DNA from: Myotis daubentonii
Taxonomy: Eukaryota > Chordata > Mammalia > Chiroptera > Vespertilionidae
Direction: 5' to 3'
NCBI RefSeq assembly: GCF_963259705.1
Contig: NC_081840.1
Location: forward strand, 99,368,626 to 99,432,625
DNA length: 64,000 bases
The position numbers and the translations under genes are program-made. Shown one piece after another: positions 22,408-33,895 of this stretch (its first letter is position 1; every line of letters starts with the position of its first letter). The notes below the pieces were generated by a model, which was not told the DNA's origin, ran no database searches, and saw only the letters and a program-made list of their open reading frames with translations.

Positions 22408-22779
22408 TGTGACCATACTAAAGCTGGAATTTAATTGAATCCACATTATGGTCACTTTTCTTCCTTTCTTATTAGCCTTTTCTTTTGTCTGCTTTTTTCT
22501 CCTTCCTCCTTACTTTTAGCTTCAATTTGAGAGTGGTTTCTCTCAGCAATCTTAGAAATGTGAATACAGGATGACTGTACGGCTGCTGCCATGTTCCCTG
22601 AGTCTGGCCACACAGGGCCGGCAGGGACCTGGCCTTTCTTACCCTGCAGAATCAAGAGCTCCAGTAGGGCTGGGCCAGGACTGCACCAAGCCTGTATGTG
22701 CCGAGACTTACCAACTGAACACTTTACACATGTGCAGTTTATTGTGCGTTAATTATAGAATTGTCCTTGGATAAGCATG

Positions 22780-22865
22780 TGTAAAAGGGGGGAGGGAGAG
22801 GAAAGGGAAGGGGAGAGGGAGGAAAGGGAGAAGATGAGGAGGAAGGAAAGAGAGGAAGAAACCCT
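22780..22865. repeat. Purine-rich tract
   Basis: An almost pure A/G stretch of about 85 bases (repeated gggagagg/gaaaggg units). The ORF reading through it yields only Glu/Arg/Lys and is an artefact. Confidence 0.85.
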
Positions 22866-22963
22866 GTTCCCTTTAGTTGGCCGAACAGACTGGGGGTGGG
22901 GGGACTTGGACGGCCAACCCCTCACTCCCCAATCTGACTTGGAACTGCTAAGACACCTTAGAT

Positions 22964-23186
22964 CAGCGGTTCTCAACCTGTGGGTCGCGACCCCTTTGGG
23001 GGTGGAACGACCCTTTCACAGGGGTCGCCTAAGACCATCGGAAAACACATATATAATTACATATTGTTTTTGTGATTAATCACTATGCTTTAATTATGTT
23101 CAATGTGTAACAATGAAATTGGGGGTCACCACAACATGAGGAACTGTATTAAAGGGTTGTGGCATTAGGAAGGTTGAGAACCACTG
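22964..23186 (+). mobile_element. Non-autonomous hAT transposon, short form (copy B)
   Basis: 223 bp, same length and order as copy A at 4516-4738. It starts CAGCGGTTCTCAACCTG and ends GGTTGAGAACCACTG. The 8-bp flanks ccttagat (22956-22963) and ccttggac (23187-23194) match at six of eight positions, suggesting an older copy than the ones with perfect duplications. Confidence 0.9.
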
Positions 23187-23194
23187 CCTTGGAC

Positions 23195-24701
23195 ATTAGG
23201 CCTAGACTTTAGAGTTTGACTGGATTTCATTCTAGTTCATTCATTCACTTATGTATGGGCAAATCGCTCTCTTTCTCCCTCCCTCCCTCCTCCCCTTCCA
23301 CTCTTCTCCCCACCCTGGCATCACCCCTCACACCAAGGTCTTCAGCAGGTCAGGAGTCTAGCTCCCACTTGCACAGAGCACGGGCCTAGCCCCAGCTTTG
23401 TTCTTCAGTGCTCACTGGCTCTGGAAGGAAACTGTCCTGTAAGATTTTCAGAACTTCCAGACTTTCCAGGAAGTTGGAGTCTGTAAATGCAGATGAAGAA
23501 TCGCAATATAATGTGGACAATTACAGAAAACCCATCTTCTCTCCTAATTGCCCCGCTCTCTAGAGCCCTGTCTAGAGTGACCAGATCCCCACATCTTCCC
23601 ACCATGTGTGAGTGCCCTTGTTTCACGAATGAGGCAGGTGAAGCTTACAGAGGGTGGCAGTTTCACTAGCTCATGTTTGCTGAGGGTGGGCCAGCTCTGG
23701 ATGCAGGAAGCTGGAAGCAGCCTCATGCTACCATGCACACATTTTGAGACCCGGATCCCATAACCCCATAGACGTGGGGCCAGGAAGGTTTTGCTTAGAG
23801 AACAGGAGACTGGATGGAGGTGGCTTCCTGATGTCCTTGCACAGAAAATGGGGATGAGATTCTCTTCAAGAGATTCCCTTTGGAAGAGGTAGGTTTCAGT
23901 GGGCACTTTGGAAATGACTGAGTCGCTGTGACGAAATGCCGCTTCACTCTAGCGTCTGTGTCAGGGAGGCTGACATTCTTCTCTGCAGGGATGTAGACTC
24001 ACAGAGGAGCCGGCCGCATGCCAAGCACTGCATGAGGCGTCCTGTGACAGTCGCCCAGCATTCTGGTCCCATTTGAAGTCCAAGTAAGCCAAGACAGCGA
24101 TTCAGGAAAAGGTGAAGAATGCACTCAGGAACAGCTCAGCTCCATTTCCTACCAGCTGTGTGGCCCTGGGCAGGTTAATTCACCTGGCTTTCCTCTTGTG
24201 TAACGTGAGGAGAACAATCCTGCCTTCCTTTCAGGGTTGCTGTAAACACGGAAAGGGACAATGGCCCTGCAATCATTAGCACAGTGTCCACCTCCCAGTC
24301 AGTGCACGTTGGTGGCAGCCTTTGAAGAATATTATAATACGCTGTATCCTGCTTAATGAATTCAGAAACCTCCTCTTCTTTTATGTTCATCACAACATCA
24401 GTAGATAGATGTCATTGCGCCCATTTTACAGATGAGAAAATAGGTTACATAATTAGCCTCAGAGCTCATCTCAAGACCAGTGCTCATCTCACAATCTCAC
24501 AACTCTTTTTTCCTTTGTTTCCATTAAATCCAACCCCCACCGTTAGTCCCCTTCCCTTCCCCTCAGCAGCTCCCTTCTCACTCAGGATCAGTAGCGGTGA
24601 GCCTTTCCATGCTGCCCCTGGCTCCCGGGATGGGTGGTTCTGCTGTCCCAGGATCAGGGCCTTTCATCTTTGCTCTTGTCCCAGGTGTTATTAACTCAAT
24701 T
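23195..24701. other. Intergenic/intronic DNA with MIR fossils
   Basis: A pyrimidine-rich stretch is at about 23265-23310. A plus-oriented MIR is listed separately, and weak minus-oriented MIR-like sequence lies at about 24385-24460 ('cccattttacagatgagaaa'). No supported gene. Confidence 0.5.
24113..24345 (+). repeat. MIR SINE, plus orientation
   Basis: 'accagctgtgtggccctggg', 'caggttaattcacctggct', 'gtgaggagaacaatcctgcc' and 'ttgctgtaaacacgg' follow the forward MIR consensus order. Diverged; edges approximate. Confidence 0.75.
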
Positions 24702-24716
24702 AAAATGCATTCTGCT

Positions 24717-24857
24717 GGCCCTGGCTGGTGTGGCTCAGTTGGTTGGAGCATTGTCCCATACACCAAAAGGTTGTAAGTTCAATTTATGCTCAGGGCACAT
24801 ACCTAGGTTGCTGGTTCAATCCCCGGTTGGGGTGCATGTGGGAAAGGCAACTGATTG

Positions 24858-24910
<53 letters not shown>

Positions 24911-24999
24911 TTCCTCCCTCCCTCCCTCTCCCCCTCTTACTAAAATCAATAAGCATGTCCTTGGGTGAAGATTAAAAATAAATAAATACATAAATAAAT
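24717..24999 (+). mobile_element. VES SINE with long TC tract, plus orientation
   Basis: Flanked by perfect 15-bp duplications aaaatgcattctgct at 24702-24716 and 25000-25014. The tRNA-derived head starts ggccctggctggtgtggctc, holds an A-box-like region (tggctcagttgg) and a B-box-like ggttcaatccc (about 24812-24822), then a (TC)n tract (24862-24908) and an AAATA-rich tail. It is a Pol III-type retroposon, moved by L1 machinery. Confidence 0.95.
24862..24908. repeat. (TC)n microsatellite inside the VES SINE
   Basis: About 23 TC dinucleotides between the tRNA-derived body and the A-rich tail. This is a normal VES position but a long array. Confidence 0.95.
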
Positions 25000-27159
25000 A
25001 AAATGCATTCTGCTGTTGCAAAGTGTAAATGTGTTGCCATAGCTGGTGACTGTCTATGGAAAGGTGCATTTGGAGTGAAAATAGCCTTACAAGTGGATGA
25101 AAGCCTTACAGCAGAGCAGAAGACTAGCTTTAGTCATTAGTGGTGGTGTTGCAGGGAAAATCGTGGGGACTGCTCCTGTTATTGGTGCGAGTGGAGCTCT
25201 TGGGGTGACTCGAGGAAAAGAATTTCTTTCGGCTCCAGTGGAAAGCTTTACTGATGATGTAAAGTTAAGGGGTTCACCTCCGAGGTTTCATCTCTGTCTG
25301 TGGAAGAAGTCCATCTTGTCTTCAGCAGTCCCAGAATAAAGGCCACTGCCCATAGTTTCGGCTCCATATTTGCAGCCCAGCCCAGTCCAGCATCCTGCTT
25401 GTGGAGGCTGAGTCTGCACGGCCATCAATGTGACTGCTGAAGGCCACATGACTATGGAGAGAGAACATGCAAGTGAATGAGCAAGTGCAGGCCATGGTTA
25501 AGAGAGAGCAAGGGCGAGCAAGCAAGAGAGCAGGGACTCTGTGTCTGGGGATTTTAACTTCCCAAGATTTTGCACAATTCTTCTGGGGTCCACCCCCAGC
25601 CAATCCATTGTTCCATAAGGTAGACTGACAGGCAAGCACCTCCCCTGCATCACTCCAACTTCACTGTGCATGCACCCATCTCCCCCTTTGCTGGACCCCT
25701 GTCCCCAGTGATCTGCAGGGAATGGACAGGTGGTTCCTTGGGGAGCGTGAAGCTGTAGCTTCCTGGTGAAGCTGCCCAGATGACCATGCTTATAAAGTCT
25801 GGCCTCCCCTTTGCTCTCTCCCTTCATTAATACTAACTAGCTAATCATGATGATAACACTTCATCCCCCGTTAACACTACACGGGCACCAAGGAAGTGGA
25901 AGTCCAATGATGAAGCTCACAGAGAAGGGGAGGGGCAGCTTAGTGTTCTGCCAGCAGGAAAACTAGATGCTGAATTACAGGAGGGGGTTCATCCTGCTTC
26001 AGTTATTACATCAGTATCCAAAACTCCCAGATCAAAAAGAATGTCAAACACACTCACCATTCCAGTAGGCCCCTCGCTTGCCTCCTGCAGCAGAAGAAAA
26101 GTGGTCAGTGAAGTTCGGAGCTGTCCGTCACCCTAACCCCCTTCCTGTCTGTCCCAGGCCATCTTGATACTCCTCTGCCTGCACCTTCAAGGCCTGGCTG
26201 GGGCCAGAGGTGGTTGAGTTAAATCATGCTCCACAAGAGCTTTGCTGATGTCTTAGAATTTCTGGGATGACCTAATTCCCTGTGTCTGTTTTTCACAACT
26301 TTTCTTTCCCCTCCCCCTCTTGTTTATAAGAGCAAATTGCTGGACTGAGATCAAGCAGCTTGTGGTGCCAAGAAACCAGAGGCCACAGAGACTCCAAGTG
26401 CAATGGAGAAAGGCTTCCTGGCGCCAGCACCACCCTCTGCAGGCACCCCGCCCAGCCAGTACTCAGGGTGCATGGCAACCACTGCCTGGGGGGCATCCGC
26501 AGCCTGGCCTGAGCTCTAGTGAGGGCCTCACTTTTATCTTAGGTGAGGCAGAAAGGCTGGGGTGCAGGTGGCTGTTGCTGGTGCTCTATAGAATCAGGAG
26601 AAAGTGTCCAGAATAATACTGGCCAGAACACTACTTCTTGCCTGTTCTTCACTCTTTCAAGCACTTTCCTGTTTTGTTTCCTACCACAGCCCTACCCTGG
26701 AAATGCAGGCCTCCTATGCATTCTTATTCTCCCGAAGCTTGATTAGGTATTGGGCATCCTTGCATTTGCCTCTAATGGGTGCTTACAGCCTCAAGTGTCC
26801 ACTCTCACCACTGAGCCTCCAGGGTTCCTGTGAGCTAGGCAGGGCAGCATTGCCACCCCCACCCTGGATGGGGAGGGAGGATGACATAGATCTATAAGAG
26901 ACTTGGCCAAGATCATTGAGGTAATAGGTGGAAAACCTCCAATAGAAAAGAGTTTTTCTGACGTAAGTCTTAAGGAAGTCTTCCTTCTTAAGGAAGGTAC
27001 ATGTAAATGAAAACGCTTAAATTTTATTTGTTCTTCTGGTCATTTCTTTCAGTGGTGGGATTGTATGAAAGAACCCTATGGTGATTTCCGTGCCCCTTGC
27101 ATTCCTTAAAGTGAGGCCCCGTGTTGTTGATTCTAGGTGTTTGTCCATCATCTCATCAT

Positions 27160-27300
27160 CCTCACCATTGCCATCATTCCCCACCTCTTTTGGCCAATGT
27201 GGACAAATAGGCATAGAACCTTAAGTGACTTTCCCAAGTCCACGCAGAGGAAGGTGGGAGTGTTGGGTTCAAACCCAGGAACTCAGGTTCCTTGTCTTTA
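27160..27300 (-). repeat. MIR SINE fragment, minus orientation
   Basis: 'ccttaagtgactttcccaag', then 'tccacgcagaggaagg' and 'gggttcaaacccaggaactc' match the reverse-oriented MIR. Diverged. Confidence 0.65.
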
Positions 27301-28023
27301 CTTTTAATCACTTTGCTCTCTTCACCTTTTTCCACCAGCCCTCATGTCTCCTCTGTCTCAGGGGAGGGGAATGGAATAGACGGTACAGAGAGGAACGCAA
27401 AGACGACTATCAGGGATTACCCCACTTACAGCTGCAGCTGGGGTGGAAGCCGAAAATTCCCAGACTGATTTTCAGGAAGTCTCATCCAGGCATTTAGAAT
27501 GATGGGGCGGAGGAAGAAACACAGGAATAAATCCCCTTGATCTGCCTCTAGAATTTTTCTAGTGAACCCAATCCGATTGGGTGGGTTGGGCGGGGCCCCA
27601 GGGCTGAGTTTCTAACCAGCGCCCAGGGGACTGGGATGTTTCCAGTCTGAGGGCTGCACCGGGAGCAGCAGGCCCATGACCACAGGTCTCCAGACTAGAT
27701 TCCTAGGGTTTCCTGAAGATACCGCACGAGCCTGCCTGGGGGTGGGAGGAGAGGATTTTGAGTAAGATTTCCCTTGAGAAAAGGGGTTTTCATGCTTTGA
27801 AAAAATGCTTGAAAACCACAACTCTAAAATATAATATCCCATACATTTGCTAGAATGTGTGGCAAGAAATTTCTGTCCCAAAGATCATTTTTTTATATAC
27901 TTTGCTGACTCAAGGGAATCAGCAGCCATATTTGGATAGCTGGCCTCACAGTGACCTCCCTGCAACCTAATGGAAAATGTTGAAGGTACTCTACTTAGAA
28001 ATAATTATATTTACATAGCCTCT

Positions 28024-28025
<2 letters not shown>

Positions 28026-28069
<44 letters not shown>
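28026..28069. repeat. (CT)n microsatellite
   Basis: About 22 CT dinucleotides without interruption. Confidence 0.95.
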
Positions 28070-28073
<4 letters not shown>

Positions 28074-29412
28074 ATGCTTGCAGGCAAAAAGAATACTTGC
28101 TTCTGGAATTCATCAGCTCCAGCTGTTTACTTCCATTTGAGGCCAGATTTTTCCCCTGTGGTTACGTTTCCTATGGGAGAGAGGGGGAAGGAAGGCTTCT
28201 AACATGCAATTATCAGAAATTGTTACCATCTCTGAAAAATCAGTCTATCTGTCCCAAAGTTTTGAGAACTCACCATCAGACCAGAGGAAAAGAGAGGTTA
28301 GAGTATGGAGCTGGGAAAGCATTAATATAATCCAGTGCTTTCTAGCATCTCCAATTGTGTTCTATAAGGAAAAAAATTTTGTGATAAAATAAGGTAGGAA
28401 AATGCTAGGCCAAACAAATTTCTCTGCTTTAGGATTACTTAGAGTCCTTTATAAGCTAACATGGTTATAAAGCTCCAGGAGGTAATTAGAATCTGCAGTG
28501 TTGCCCCAATTTCCTTGGTCACAGAGCCCATTTTTCTAGAATATCCCAAGTAACACCAGAAGTCCATGGAACCCAACTGCTGGGACCAGCTGATGGATTC
28601 CTAGCTCTAGAACATCCAGTGAAACACTTAAAACTGAGAGGACATCTTTCCTAGGGTCTTGTTCTCAAAGCAATCAGACACCCATGCCTTTCACCTCTGG
28701 AGTGACAGTTCCAGGAAGCTCCTGCCCAGCCCCTGTGCAGCCCTGGGAGTGCGTGGCAGAGGCCAAGGGTTGCTCAGGTAAGGCTGGGGCTGGGGCTCTT
28801 TCCCCTTTGTTCCTCTTGGGTGGCCCCAGAGAGCCGTCTATACGTGTGGGTCAGACTGGATGTGGGGGGTCATAGAAAGACCATGTGAAAACAAGGAGTA
28901 GATGCCCAAGCCAGTGGGTGTGCACAACTCCCAGGAGACCAGGGTGCATGGGAGTTAGGATCTTGGAGAAAGCAAGGGAGCAAAGAGTGTTCTGGGCAGG
29001 GCAGCTGGGGGCAGGGCGGCAGGGGATCAGGATGTGACTAAGAGTTCACTCAGCCTGAAGTAGGCAGGGCCTTGCTTTATATGGAGTCCCCTTCAGCTGC
29101 CCCTGAGTCTCAGTTTACTAATTTCTTAGACAAGGTAGTTTCATGATTCTGAGGACTTTCCTGAGCCTAGCAGTGACAACTCCCAGCACAGCATGTCCTC
29201 AAGTGTGATGATGGTACATTCAACGCAACCTAGGTAACCTTGGTGATACACAGACAAACATTTTTTTATTTTCATAGTTATGTTTTTGTTTTAACATTTA
29301 TTTGAAAAAAAGTGAACTAAAACTTCCAGCCTATTCTTTCCCAGATGTTCTTGCTTCACTGAAGGCTGAATCAGGTGGCCCCAGGGGCTGCGGCACGGGC
29401 TCAGCTCCGGAA

Positions 29413-29572
29413 TCCCACAAAATAAAAGGCTAATATGTAAATTGTCCCCAAGGGTGAGAGTTTGACCGACCGGGTGTTAGACGTGTGCTAACCACCAGGG
29501 AGGCCCCGGCTGGCAGCCAGAAGCTGCTAGGGACCCTATCTGTGCAGAAAATTTTGTGCACTAGGCCTCTAG
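29413..29572 (+). mobile_element. Short HeliBat-type Helitron
   Basis: Only 160 bp, yet both ends are present: TCCCACAAAATAAAAGGC at the 5' side after an A, and CTAG (29569-29572) followed by T. It keeps 'ctaaccaccaggg' and the 3' hairpin (gtgcagaaaattttgtgcac). Most of the usual interior is deleted, making it a miniature derivative. Confidence 0.85.
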
Positions 29573-31229
29573 TTTTACATAAATGGGAGCAGAAATGACA
29601 AAATTGTGAGCAGGCAAAGGCTGACTGCAGTTATAGACACCCAGGACAAATTCAGAATTTCCTCTAGGAAAGACTCTCCTGACTGCGTAGGGGAGCTGGT
29701 CCCTGGGCTGGAAGGTAGCTGTGGGTGACAGGTTCAGCATCAATCCAGTCCCCCAGGTCCCCTCCAGCCAGCAGCCAGGGAGAGGGGTGAGCAGCACAGA
29801 CACTCAGCTGGTTTTCAGAGCAGCAGCAACAAACACGTGCTCCCCAGACAGAGACTTCGCTCTGCTCACTGAGTCTGGAACCCAGCTTCCAAGTCCAGAA
29901 CTGTGTCTCTCCTGATTGTCCTTAGAAGTGACAGATGCCTGAGGACACATAAGAAAGTCTGGGGATGAAAAGAAAATGCCACAATGTGGGCAGTTTCCTG
30001 TCTGTCCAGCTGCCTTACCATCTGGCTTCTGTCCCTTTAGATTCCAAAGCCTGGATTTAATTCACTGGATGAGATTAATTGGTACTGCTTCCAAGTACAC
30101 CTGGTAAGCTGTGTTTAAACTAACATGTAGGAGAGCTCCTTCAGGTAACGCAAATAGGTCTCCAATTGGTCCCTTGTGCTGCAGTTTAACGTGACAGGAC
30201 TGCGTATGCAAATCCTATCAGGCTTAAATAATGTAAAACTTTCTATTTTCTGACTATGTCTCCAACCTGGTTTAGGCACGAGGGCTCTGCATCTATCACT
30301 CTCCTACAGGGAATAATTAGTCACTGGGATTTGCTGTCATTATGTGTCAGCACTATTCTAAGAAATTGACTCATTTAACCCTGTGAGCCAGGACATCTAT
30401 TATTCCCATCTTACAGGTGAGGAGCGTAAGGCACCGAGAGGCTGAGTAATGCCCCAGGTCACAGGGCCAGCAAGTGGTAGAACTAGGCTTTCAAACGCTG
30501 AGTCACCTCCCATGACCTCCCCATATCCTGTCTGGTCACATGCTTAACAACACAAAACAAAAAGCAAACACCAGATATGTGGATTTCCACAGTCAATAAT
30601 TTTCAGTGTGGATTTAGGTGACCAAAAGGTTTCCTCTAACATGGGAAACTAAAAATCTAGAGAAATCTCCAGGTGACTAGTTTCTAGAAACGGGACTGCA
30701 TGACTGAGAAAACACCCCCAGGAACATAGCCATGACTGCCAAGCTGCCAGTGGGGAGAGGCTCATGAGAGAGTGGAGGGCTGGTGGGAGGTTGAGAGCCC
30801 CTCTGGAACCTTTGTCCTAGGGTTTCAAGCGGGAGAGAGAGGAGGTTTAGCCCTCCCATGGGAGCACCCAGGGACTGAGGGGAAGCAGTGTGACCTGCTG
30901 CTTGTGGGCTCCGGTGCATAACAGGGACCTGCTTTGTTCAGAATAGCAAATGCTGTGCTGATCTGTCCTTTAAGCCTGGAATCCAAGCCAGCCCTGGGGC
31001 CTGAGCATTGGCGTCTGGTTGGCAGCAGTGCAAGTGTGTTTGGGTCAGCGAGCAGCTTCCTGCCCACTCTGGCTGTGCATGCAGCACTTGGCCATGGGCC
31101 ATCGGTGCTGCTCATGGTCCAGAGAAAGCCCTATGGAGAAGACAAAGTGGGCTGGGGACCTGTTTCCTCAGGCCACAGGAGCTGGAAAAGGCCAAGCAGA
31201 CCAGTATATGCAGCATTGAACAAGAGACT
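29573..31229. other. Intergenic/intronic DNA, one MIR
   Basis: No supported gene. Overlapping ORFs near 30934-31275 on the plus strand extend into the hAT at 31238 and are chance. About 30040-30260 is AT-richer and unique-looking. Confidence 0.5.
30343..30512 (-). repeat. MIR SINE, minus orientation
   Basis: 'cagcactattctaagaaatt', 'tctattattcccatcttaca', 'ggtgaggagcgtaaggcac' and 'ggtcacagggccagcaag' are in the order of a reversed MIR. Confidence 0.8.
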
Positions 31230-31237
31230 TTCTAGAC

Positions 31238-31548
31238 CAGTGGTTCTCAACCTTCCTAATGCCGCAACCCTTTAATACAGGTCCCCATGTTGTGGTGACT
31301 CCCAACCATAAAATTATTTTCGTTGCTACTTCATAACTGTAATTTTGCTACTGTTATGAATCGTAATGTAAATATCTGATATGCAGGATGTATTTTCATT
31401 GTTACAAATTAAACATAATTAAAGCATAGTGATTAATCATAAAAACAATATGTAATTATATATGTGTTTTCCGATGGTCTTAGGTGACCCCTGTGAAAGG
31501 GTCGTTCAACCCCCAAAGGGGTCGTGACCCACAGGTTGAGAACCGCTG
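31238..31548 (-). mobile_element. Non-autonomous hAT transposon, long form (copy C)
   Basis: 311 bp in the opposite orientation to copies A and B, flanked by perfect 8-bp duplications ttctagac at 31230-31237 and 31549-31556. Ends CAGTGGTTCTCAACCTTCC and AACCTGTGGGT reversed. It matches the short form at both sides but has about 90 extra internal bases (about 31305-31395, 'cgttgctacttcataactg'). The short form is probably an internal-deletion derivative of this longer form. Confidence 0.93.
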
Positions 31549-31639
31549 TTCTAGACTTTGGAGTCTAACCTTCTTGCCCTCAGGCTCAGCCCCACCTCTT
31601 CTGGCCATGCCCAATCCCCTGGGAGTGGTTCTCCAAATA

Positions 31640-32300
31640 TAGTTCCTAAACTGGTGAGTTCAACTTTCTGTCTCCTGCCAGTACCTCACCTCTAAACTTG
31701 GGCTGCTTACATACAACTGCCCACTTGAAATCCTCACTTGGACATTTAATGGGTGTTTCCAACTTCACCCCCATACCTACCCTCTGGTGATGGCAACCCC
31801 ATCCACCAAGGCGCTAAGCCCAACCAACACCCTTGATGTTATTCCTGATTTCTTTTTGTCACACCTGACATCAAGGTGGTTTACTGAAAACATGCTAGTG
31901 TCCAGCTCAAGACCCTTGCCTCCTGCCTGCATTGTTGCTGTGGCCCCTGCCTTGTTCCCTGCTCTGCAGAGAGTCCCTGAGGCCACAGAGGGAGTCCCTG
32001 AGGCCTTCACCATGTGAGTCCTGTCACTCATGGCCTTCCTCTGTTGAAAGCAGAAGGCCATGACCTGGCTCTGCCCCTCAGCCTTATGTCCTCAGGCTCC
32101 CCTCCCCCTCCAGTCACTGAGGCCCCTTGGTGGTCCTCAGGGGCCTTGCTCTCCACACACTATGTACTTCCTGGACAGCCAACTGGCTTCCTCACCTCCA
32201 CATTCATGTTCTGATTGCCTCTTTCTCAACAAGGCCTCCATGGGCCACTCTATCTATAATGACACATCTCCCCTCTTTCCCGATTTCTTTTCTCTGTAAC
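31640..32300 (+). repeat. Probable degraded L2
   Basis: Cysteine- and proline-like codon drift with 'cctggctctgcccctcagcc' and 'tgattgcctctttctcaaca' resembles the L2 ORF2 3' region. ORFs across it (such as 32127-32615) are consistent with fossil L2 rather than a host gene. The assignment rests on weak similarity. Confidence 0.4.
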
Positions 32301-33228
32301 AGTTTCTCCTTCTACACCACACAGAATCCATATTTCTGTTCATTGCCTGCACTCCTCACGGTCACTGCTGTATCAGGCACTGAACCACCAACACCTGGTG
32401 GGTGCTGGAAGCCCTGCCGTCCCCAATGGGATCAGGAAGAAAAGCGCTCTTCAGAGGGATGGCTGTTGTTCAGATTTAGAACTCAGACTGAAGCCCTTCA
32501 GATACCTGGCTCCGGGTATTCCCCACGTCCACAAGTAGACACAGCTGTAGCTGCCACAGCTTTCCATAGCTCAGCTGGAAAGGGCAGGAGGAGGACAGTG
32601 CATTGGGAACTCTGAGCTGTGACACAGAGACTTTGTCTCTATGTCAGTAGGGCCTTAGGGAAGCGGATGGCCAGGAGCAGCCCTGAGACCAGAGAGGGCG
32701 GTAGTGCCCTCCCTGCGGGCACACTCAGGATTTCCAGTGCCCTCTCCATGGACCCCTTTCTTCGGAACCTGGGCCCTTCCCCAGTCTAACTCACTGTGCC
32801 TGTGTTCTCCGCAGGCACTGCAGCAGGAGTTGGGGACTGGGGACCCGGAAGGAGCAACCACAGTTGGTGGAAGTGCCCTGGTGGACGCTGGCCCTGTCCT
32901 GGGCCTAAGGCCACGCTGTCTTCATTTTTGGAATCGTTTGTCTGTGAACTTGCTCCTGGAGACCGCTGCACCCTTCTGCCACCCCTCTCTCCTGGTCTCA
33001 CACAGCCATGCTTGGCCTTCCCTCACTCACTGTGAATTGTGGCCAGTCTGTTTGCAGTTTCTCATTGAATTGGTGTTTTCACTCACCTGGAGGGTGGAGG
33101 GATTGTGAGGCAATAGGGGTGGTTTGGTAGTTTGTCAGGCACAGGCTGGCAGGTGCCAGGTGAGAAACACTCTGCCTTACAGAGCCCAGGGCAGGTGGAA
33201 CGTTCTGGTGTATGTGTCTCCCCATCAG
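32301..33228. other. Non-coding DNA, no gene seen
   Basis: GC-rich, with overlapping ORFs on both strands (32655-33108) that share no domain or splice logic. Confidence 0.5.
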
Positions 33229-33895
33229 ACTGTGGGGGGAGGGGTGTTCCTCAGCCCGGCCTGCACCCTCTCTAATCTGGGACTCCTCGAAGGATGTCCT
33301 ACTGCCGGTTTATAGGGATCGGGCCTAAACTGGCAGTCAGACATCCCTCTCACAATCCGGGACTGTTGACTCCTAACTGCTCGCCTGCCTGCCTGCCTGC
33401 CTGCCTGATTGCCCCTAACCACTCTGCCTGCTGGCCTGTTTGCCTCCAACTGCCCCCCTGCTGCTGGCCTGCTTGCCCCAAAATGCCCCCCCACCAGCCT
33501 GATCACCCCCAACTGCCTCCCCTGCCAGCCTGCTCACTCCCAACTGCCCCCTCTGCTGTCCTGCTTGCCCCCACCTCCCCTCCCCACTGGCCCGCTTGCC
33601 CCCAACTGCCCCCCTGCTGGCCTGCTCACTCCAAACTGCCCCCCCGCTGTCCTGATCACCTCCAACTGACCCCCACTGACCTCCTGCTTGCCCCCAACTG
33701 GCCCCTCTGCTGATCTGCTTACCCCCACCAGCCCCGCCCCCCACCAGCCTGATCACCCACAAATGCCCTCCCCTCTTGGCCTCTAACCGCCTCTACCTCG
33801 GCCCTGCCACCATGGCTTTGTCCAGAAGAATGTCTGGAAGGTCTCCTGGAAGGTCTCCCAGTCTAATTTGCATAATACCTTTTTATTAGTATAGA
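33229..33895 (-). mobile_element. HeliBat-type Helitron with internal minisatellite
   Basis: Minus orientation. The plus strand carries 'cagcccggcctgcaccctct' and 'gatgtcctactgccgg' (3' side of the element), a long tandem array (about 33375-33770), then 'ctaatttgcataatacctt' and 'tttattagtatagat', the reversed HeliBat 5' end, at 33895. The 3' terminal CTAG and hairpin are missing, so this side is truncated. It abuts the next Helitron without spacer. Confidence 0.82.
33375..33770. repeat. Minisatellite in the Helitron, about 30-36-bp units
   Basis: Degenerate units such as cctgctcactcccaactgcc, with ctgcctgcctgcc at its left side. The left part (cctgattgcccctaaccac) is the reverse complement of the unit in the Helitron at 11217-11881. 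ORFs of 139 and 115 codons that run through it in both directions are repeat artefacts. Confidence 0.85.

Larger units (their letters stand above)
25015..29412. other. Intergenic/intronic DNA, no gene seen
   Basis: It contains a MIR at 27160-27300 and a (CT)n array at 28026-28069. The 25090-25830 segment has, on the minus strand, a TATAAG and several LTR-like landmarks and could be an uncharacterised LTR or other medium-copy repeat; I cannot assign it. No supported coding exons. Confidence 0.45.

Noticed and set aside
22777..23079. 100-codon plus-strand frame with Arg/Glu-rich start
   Set aside because: It starts in a purine tract and ends inside a non-coding hAT element.
24720..24830. tRNA gene from A-box and B-box-like motifs
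   Set aside because: The boxes belong to a VES SINE with flanking duplications, TC tract and A-rich tail. No cloverleaf is supported.
30934..31275. 113-codon plus-strand frame
   Set aside because: It ends inside a hAT terminus and has no domain; three overlapping frames of similar length argue for chance.
32127..32615. 162-codon plus-strand frame
   Set aside because: Mostly within probable L2 fossil sequence; no domain.
33294..33762. Open frames of 139 and 115 codons on both strands
   Set aside because: They run through a Helitron minisatellite. The peptides are Pro/Leu/Cys or Gly/Gln/Ala repeats that follow the DNA period, with no domain.
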